Source of the DNA: JAJYUU01 sp963822955
GTDB taxonomy: Bacteria; Actinomycetota; Actinomycetes; Streptosporangiales; Streptosporangiaceae
Assembly (NCBI GenBank): GCA_963822955.1
Contig: CAWGJS010000001.1
Coordinates: 372,001 to 436,000 of the forward strand
DNA length: 64,000 nt
Direction: 5' to 3'
Positions within the stretch are counted from its first letter, which is position 1. Each line of letters opens with the position of its first letter. The position numbers and the translations under genes are program-made. Below the pieces are notes generated by a model. It was not told the origin of the DNA, searched no databases, and saw only the letters and a list, made by a program, of their open reading frames with translations. Of the stretch, positions 60,251-64,000 are shown one piece after another.

Positions 60251-60571
60251 TCAGATGTCGCCGCCGAATTCGCTCTCCAGCGCGCTGCGCTGGTTGGCGC
60301 CTAGGCCGCGGACGCGTCGCGACTCGGCGATGCCAAGCCGCTCCATGATCTGCTTAGCCCGCACCTTGCCGACACCTGGCATCGACTCCAGCAGCGCCGA
60401 CACTTTCATCTTGCCCACCACATCATCGGTCTGCCCCTCCTTGAGCACCTGGGGCAGGGTCGTCGCACCATGCTTCAGCCTATTCTTCACTTCGGCACGG
60501 TCCTTGCGAGCCTGGGCAGCCTTCTCAAGTGCGGCCGCCCGCTGCTCGGGAGTAAGTGGAGGAAGAGCCAC
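60251..60571 (-). CDS. mihF: actinobacterial integration host factor mIHF
   Basis: Essential-type nucleoid protein of actinomycetes, unrelated to the enterobacterial IHF heterodimer. The 106 residues start ALPPLTPEQRAAALEKAAQA and contain the H2TH-like core LLESMPGVGKVRAKQIMERL followed by IAESRRVRGLGANQRSAL. The start is a GTG with CGAGGTGACC upstream. It is placed before gmk, its standard position, and after pyrF, apart from an inserted gene scar. Confidence 0.95.
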   Translation of the reverse strand: MALPPLTPEQRAAALEKAAQARKDRAEVKNRLKHGATTLPQVLKEGQTDDVVGKMKVSALLESMPGVGKVRAKQIMERLGIAESRRVRGLGANQRSALESEFGGDI

Positions 60572-60672
60572 GCGAGGTCACCTCGGGTTTCGTATCGAAA
60601 AAGTCGCTTCGCGAGGGGAAACTAGCGAGTTACGCGCGGCTCGGCAACGTGAACTCCGGTTTGCATCGACAC

Positions 60673-60700
60673 AAATTAGCCAATATGACGCCACGTACAA
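60673..60700 (-). promoter_or_regulatory. candidate mihF promoter
   Basis: Minus-strand TTGTAC (60700-60695), 16-bp spacer, TAATTT (60678-60673), about 100 bp upstream of the mihF start. It is the best sigma70-like pair in this AT-rich patch. Confidence 0.35.
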
Positions 60701-60725
60701 GTCCGTGCACCCAGCGTAGTTGCAT

Positions 60726-60763
60726 TTTCGCAGGTAGCGCAATGTTTTTGGCTTCCTGCGAAA
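60726..60763. repeat. inverted repeat upstream of mihF
   Basis: TTTCGCAGG (60726-60734) and CCTGCGAAA (60755-60763) are perfect reverse complements separated by 20 bp. It lies just upstream of the candidate mihF promoter; possible operator or terminator hairpin for sequence arriving from the right. Confidence 0.45.
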
Positions 60764-60960
60764 CATCGCAAGCCTTTGACGAGGCCTTAGTTCGCACCCA
60801 TCGGTCCGCTTATCAGCGCCGATCACACTAGTGGTACCGGTCCGGGCGCTATGCGCGGGGGTGCGTGGGCGCGCGATCCGCGCTCATGCTGCCGGCCCTG
60901 GCTGAGCGTCGGCCCCAGGCCGGCTGACCGGAAGCTTGGAACATCGGCGCAGCGCACTGC

Positions 60961-61248
60961 TTACTGCCAGCGGAACACCCTGGCCGCTACTGCGGCCGAG
61001 ATGATGGCATGTGCGCCGAGCACTGCTAGCGGGGCCAGCGCCGGGCCGCCGCCGAAGATGCTGTCCTGCATAACCCGCACCCCCGCGCCGAGCGGCGTGT
61101 AGTTGCTTGCCTGAAGGAGCGTCTCGGGCATCAGCGCGCGCGGGATCCCCAGGCCGGCGAAGAACATCAGCACGAAGAAGAGCATCGCGCCGATCACGCT
61201 GGCCGTCCGACCGGTCGAGGCAACCGCGGCCAGCGGCTTCCTGCTCAA
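60961..61248 (-). pseudogene. C-terminal fragment of an ABC-2-type transporter permease
   Basis: The 95-codon frame encodes only the last part of a drug-efflux-type permease: hydrophobic helix IGAMLFFVLMFFAGLGIPRA, then MPETLLQASNYTPLGAGVRV and the C-terminal helix with AARVFRWQ. Intact relatives are about 250 residues with six helices. The N-terminal two-thirds are missing, and recognisable permease sequence ends near 61200-61230 where a response-regulator fragment begins on the other strand. Unlikely to be functional. Confidence 0.65.
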
Positions 61249-61580
61249 GGACGCTCCGCCCGCTCAGATCATTGAGGCCATCCATAAGGTCGTCGCAGGC
61301 GACCCGATCCTGTCGCCGCGGATCACGCGCCGCCTGATGAGCCTGGCGGCCGCCGATTCAGGCGTCTGCGATCAGGCTAGGGCCGCTGGCCGCGCTGGCC
61401 GCCCGCGAGTATGAGGTCGTGGTCGCGGTCGCGAAGGGGCAGACCAATGCCGAGATTGCCGCAGAGCTCTACATGAGCGTCGCGACCGTCAAGGCGCATA
61501 TCTCGCGGATCCTGGTCAAGCTTGGTCTCGGCAACCGAACCCAGATCGCGCTACTCGGGCACGATGCCGGTCTCGCCTGA
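61226..61580 (+). pseudogene. truncated, frameshifted NarL/LuxR-type response regulator
   Basis: Starting near 61226 without a start codon, one frame reads the end of a receiver domain (ASGFLLKDAPPAQIIEAIHK, then PILSPRITRRLM) and runs to a stop. A shifted frame then carries the HTH: LAAREYEVVVAVAKGQTNAE and LYMSVATVKAHISRILVKLG, ending LLGHDAGLA with TGA at 61578-61580. The receiver N-terminus (phosphorylation site) is missing and the frame is broken between about 61350 and 61380. It abuts the permease fragment, so a deletion has probably joined two remnants of an efflux/two-component locus. Confidence 0.7.
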
Positions 61581-61631
61581 GCGCAGGACCCAGCCGGGCC
61601 GGCCCGCAGGCTGCTTCGCACCAAGGTTCGC

Positions 61632-62336
61632 CTAGCTGCGCACCTCGGCACGACGCAGTGCGGCGGCGATCGCGGCAGCGGCCGCTCCCGGGTCGGCCGC
61701 GCCCGTGATGGGGCGGCCGATCACCAGCAAGTCCGCTCCCGACCTGAGCGCCTCCTCCGGGGTAGCGACCCGCGCCTGGTCGTTCACCGCCGCACCAGCC
61801 GGCCGCACTCCGGGGGTGATCAGCAGCACGTCGTCGCCTACTTCGGCGCGGATCGCGGCCACCTCCTGGGGTGAGCAGACCAGCCCGCGGGCTCCCGCCT
61901 CAACGGCGAGGACGGCTAGCCGCCTGGCGGCGTCACTGACCGGCCCGGCCAGCCCGATCCTGCTGAGATCACCCTCGCCCAGCGAGGTGAGAACGGTCAC
62001 CGCGACAATCCTGGTACCGGGCACTGCATCAGCGGCTGCCCTGATCGCGGCTGCCCCCGCGGCCGCGTGCACCGTCAGCAGCGAGGGACGCAGCCGTGCG
62101 ACGGCGCGCGCGGCGCCAGCCATCGTCGCCGGGATGTCGTGCAGCTTCAGGTCCAGGAAGATCTCCACCCCGCTGGCACCGCGCACCGACGCGACCGCGT
62201 CGGGCCCGTACCGCAGGTAGAGCTCCAGCCCGACCTTGAGCGTGCTCACGTGCGGCGCCACCAGCGCGGCCCAGCGGGCGGCTGTCTCCAGGTCCGGCGC
62301 ATCCAGGGCCACGGCAATCGGGGCCTGCCGGGCCAT
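61632..62336 (-). CDS. pyrF: orotidine 5'-phosphate decarboxylase
   Basis: Last step of UMP synthesis. N-terminal PIAVALDAPDLETAARWAAL, the catalytic Lys/Asp segment IFLDLKLHDIPATMAGAARA and the phosphate loop with LLITPGVRPAG and LLVIGRPITGAADPG. Length is 234 residues. The ATG at 62336 overlaps the pyrD stop (TGATG) and has GAGGAGG upstream; a frame open to 62567 lies inside pyrD and is not used. Confidence 0.95.
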   Translation of the reverse strand: MARQAPIAVALDAPDLETAARWAALVAPHVSTLKVGLELYLRYGPDAVASVRGASGVEIFLDLKLHDIPATMAGAARAVARLRPSLLTVHAAAGAAAIRAAADAVPGTRIVAVTVLTSLGEGDLSRIGLAGPVSDAARRLAVLAVEAGARGLVCSPQEVAAIRAEVGDDVLLITPGVRPAGAAVNDQARVATPEEALRSGADLLVIGRPITGAADPGAAAAAIAAALRRAEVRS

Positions 62337-63313
62337 CAGGTCCTCCTCACTCGGGCCGCCGTGCTCAGCGGCCGGCCGGTCGCGGCATGCGCCTCGTGGG
62401 CCAGGCCGACGACGTCGGTCAGCCTGTCGACCCCGCGAGCCGTCAGCTCCTCCTCGAGCTCCCGCAGGATCCGCGCGCACGCCGACGGGTCGTGGAAGAT
62501 CGTGGTGCCCACGCTCACCATCGACGCCCCGGCCAGGATGAGCTCCAGTGCGTCCCGCCCGGTGCACACTCCGCCCATGCCGATGATCGGGACGGCGGGG
62601 AGCGCCTCGCGGACCTGCCAGATGCAGCGCACCGCGACCGGCCTGATCGCAGGCCCCGACAGCCCGCCCGTCACGCCGGCCAGCCGGGGCCGCAGCGTGT
62701 CAGTATCGATCACCATGCCGAGCAACGTGTTGATCATCGACAGCCCATCCGCGCCGGCCGACACGCAGGCCTTGGCAATCGTGACGATGTCGGTCACGTC
62801 CGGGGACAGCTTGGCGAACACCGGGATGTCGTAGCGGGCCCGGCTCCGGACGGCCTCGATGACTGCGGCAGAGGAGTCCGGGCTGCAGGCAAACACCTGC
62901 CCCCGGTGCTCCACGTTCGGGCACGAGATGTTGACCTCGATGGCGGTCACGCCAGCCGCGTCCGACAGTCGTCCGGCCAGCTCGGCGTACTCCCCCACTG
63001 TCCCGCCGGCGATCGACACGACGGCCCTGGCTCCCCTGGACAGCAGCCACGGCAGGTCGCGCTGAAGGAATGCGTCGATGCCGGGACCCTGCAGGCCGAT
63101 CGAGTTCAGCATGCCGCTCGGGGTCTCGGCCATCCGCGGAGTCGGACGGCCGGACCGTGGCCCCAGCATCACCGACTTCGTGACGATCGCGCCGAGCTTG
63201 GACACGTCCATGAACTGCGCCAGCTCCCGGCCGGCCCCGGCGCAGCCAGAGGCGGTCATGATGGGGTTCGGCAGCTCAACAGCGCCGAGCCTGGTCCGCA
63301 GGTCAACTGCCAT
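62336..63313 (-). CDS. pyrD: dihydroorotate dehydrogenase, class 1B catalytic subunit
   Basis: FMN-dependent oxidation of dihydroorotate to orotate. Motifs: LPNPIMTASGCAGAGRELAQ, LNSIGLQGPGIDAFL, the active-site Cys in VNISCPNVEHRGQVF, and C-terminal IIGMGGVCTGRDALELILAG plus ASMVSVGTTIF for FMN phosphate. The class 1B assignment is supported by the adjacent pyrK electron-transfer gene. Length is 325 residues from the ATG at 63313, which has GGGAGGC 7 nt upstream; a start at 63352 would overlap pyrK more deeply. Confidence 0.95.
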   Translation of the reverse strand: MAVDLRTRLGAVELPNPIMTASGCAGAGRELAQFMDVSKLGAIVTKSVMLGPRSGRPTPRMAETPSGMLNSIGLQGPGIDAFLQRDLPWLLSRGARAVVSIAGGTVGEYAELAGRLSDAAGVTAIEVNISCPNVEHRGQVFACSPDSSAAVIEAVRSRARYDIPVFAKLSPDVTDIVTIAKACVSAGADGLSMINTLLGMVIDTDTLRPRLAGVTGGLSGPAIRPVAVRCIWQVREALPAVPIIGMGGVCTGRDALELILAGASMVSVGTTIFHDPSACARILRELEEELTARGVDRLTDVVGLAHEAHAATGRPLSTAARVRRT

Positions 63314-64000
63314 GGCTCTGCCTCCCGGGAGCACGTCCGCCCGCCCCGTCACCGCGCTCTGGCTTACCGTGCCCCTTGCGGCCCTCCGGCTTGCCTGCGG
63401 CGCGGTCGCTCACCGCACCGCCACTGCCTCTTTCGTGGCCGTTCTGCAGTTGCACGGCGCGGCGGGACCGGGGCTCCCAGCCGGGCGCCCCGAAGGCGTC
63501 GAACGGGATCGTTCCGATGTCGTCCCAGCGCACCGACTCGCCCCGGAATACCGGCCCGTCGATGCAGGAGCGCGCCATGCGGGTGATCCCGTCGGATCCG
63601 ACGACCGGCAGCACGCACGTCATGCAGACCCCGATCCCGCAGGCCATCGCTTCCTCGACCGCCGCCTGCACCGGGATGTCGTACCTGCGGGCCAGCGCCG
63701 TAACCTGGCGCAGCATCGGCATCGGCCCGCAGGCGTAGATGACGTCGGTGCGGCCGTCGTGGATCACCTGATCGAGCATGTCGGTCACCATGCCGCGGGC
63801 GCCGAGCGAGCCGTCCTCGGTCGTAATCGTCGCTGAGCGCCCGGTCCGCCGGGCGGTCAGCGCCCCGAACACCTTGTCCCCGGAGCCGGCCCCGAGCAGG
63901 AAGTCAACCTCGCAGCGTCGCTCCTTCAGCTTGCCCGCCAGCGAGAACAGCGGCGCGCTGCCGTAACCGCCGCCGATGAGCAGGCAGTTCACCGGATCGC
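63303..64000 (-). CDS. pyrK: dihydroorotate dehydrogenase electron transfer subunit PyrK, partial at the right edge
   Basis: FAD/2Fe-2S protein passing electrons from PyrD to NAD. The NAD-binding part starts LLIGGGYGSAPLFSLAGKL, and the iron-sulfur cysteines lie in ACGIGVCMTCVLP and ARSCIDGPVF. The reading frame continues to the window edge; the GTG at 63992 is internal to the family (GGYG belongs to the middle), so the FAD-binding N-terminus is cut off. A C-terminal tail of about 55 Gly/Arg/Lys-rich residues beyond the family end is unusual. It overlaps pyrD by 11 bp. Confidence 0.9.
   Translation of the reverse strand, partial: DPVNCLLIGGGYGSAPLFSLAGKLKERRCEVDFLLGAGSGDKVFGALTARRTGRSATITTEDGSLGARGMVTDMLDQVIHDGRTDVIYACGPMPMLRQVTALARRYDIPVQAAVEEAMACGIGVCMTCVLPVVGSDGITRMARSCIDGPVFRGESVRWDDIGTIPFDAFGAPGWEPRSRRAVQLQNGHERGSGGAVSDRAAGKPEGRKGHGKPERGDGAGGRAPGRQSHGS

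Larger units (their letters stand above)
60572..60960. other. mihF upstream region
   Basis: About 390 bp without a convincing gene, noticeably more AT-rich than the surroundings between 60590 and 60840. It holds a promoter candidate (60673-60700) and a 9-bp-arm inverted repeat (60726-60763). The right-hand 100 bp are high-GC sequence trailing the truncated permease gene. Confidence 0.5.

Noticed and set aside
60578..60826. 82-codon minus-strand frame upstream of mihF
   Set aside because: Falls in the AT-rich control region, composition unlike local genes, covers the promoter candidate.

Overview
This is a high-GC actinomycete chromosome segment. The organism call rests on an actinobacterial integration host factor (mIHF), F420/PPOX-type enzymes, an MraZ-led division cluster, a MoxR/DUF58/transglutaminase operon, DUF3040 and DUF2786 proteins, frequent GTG/TTG starts, and gene order typical of the group. 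Streptosporangiales or Streptomycetales relatives are plausible, but the genus cannot be read from the sequence. Most housekeeping genes lie on the minus strand.

Layout, left to right. 0-3 kb: start of the dcw division cluster (mraZ, rsmH, ftsL, then the first codons of a probable ftsI leaving the window), with a phased MraZ operator. 3-8 kb: divergent MoxR-DUF58-transglutaminase operon. 8-20 kb: DUF3040, dinB, nusB, efp, pepP, a type II NADH dehydrogenase, an F420-type luciferase-like oxidoreductase and the shikimate operon aroC-aroK-aroB with aroQ, flanked by two secreted proteins of unknown role. 20-31 kb: accessory stretch with a divergent ProB-like/ProA-like convergent pair, a Gfo/Idh oxidoreductase, an SseB-domain protein, a two-gene unknown module, an aldose epimerase, an XdhC/MobA-like pair and a PPOX enzyme. 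31-34 kb: riboflavin operon ribE-ribBA-ribH behind an FMN riboswitch.

34-46 kb: a xylose-type locus. A ROK repressor, substrate-binding lipoprotein, ATPase and two permeases run on the minus strand. A PfkB-like protein that has lost its catalytic motif, xylulokinase and xylose isomerase run on the plus strand. A XylR-type palindrome lies between the two arms. The binding-protein gene is present twice, and the two copies differ at two positions over about 1.4 kb. 46-64 kb: LigD-type polymerase, rpe, DUF2786, rsmB, a frameshifted fmt, def, priA, metK, coaBC, rpoZ, gmk, mihF, a scar made of two truncated genes, then pyrF, pyrD and pyrK running off the right end.

Working together: sugar uptake plus xylA/xylB feeds xylulose 5-phosphate to the pentose phosphate pathway, where rpe acts and which supplies ribulose 5-phosphate for riboflavin. 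The xylose block appears to be inserted between rpe and the rib genes, which are usually close in actinomycetes. The most noteworthy items are the near-identical duplicated binding protein, the motif-less kinase behind a 28-codon coupled leader ORF, the fmt frameshift, the divergent ProB/ProA pair, the truncated permease/response-regulator junction, and a recurring pattern of 15-27 bp tandem duplications at gene ends.
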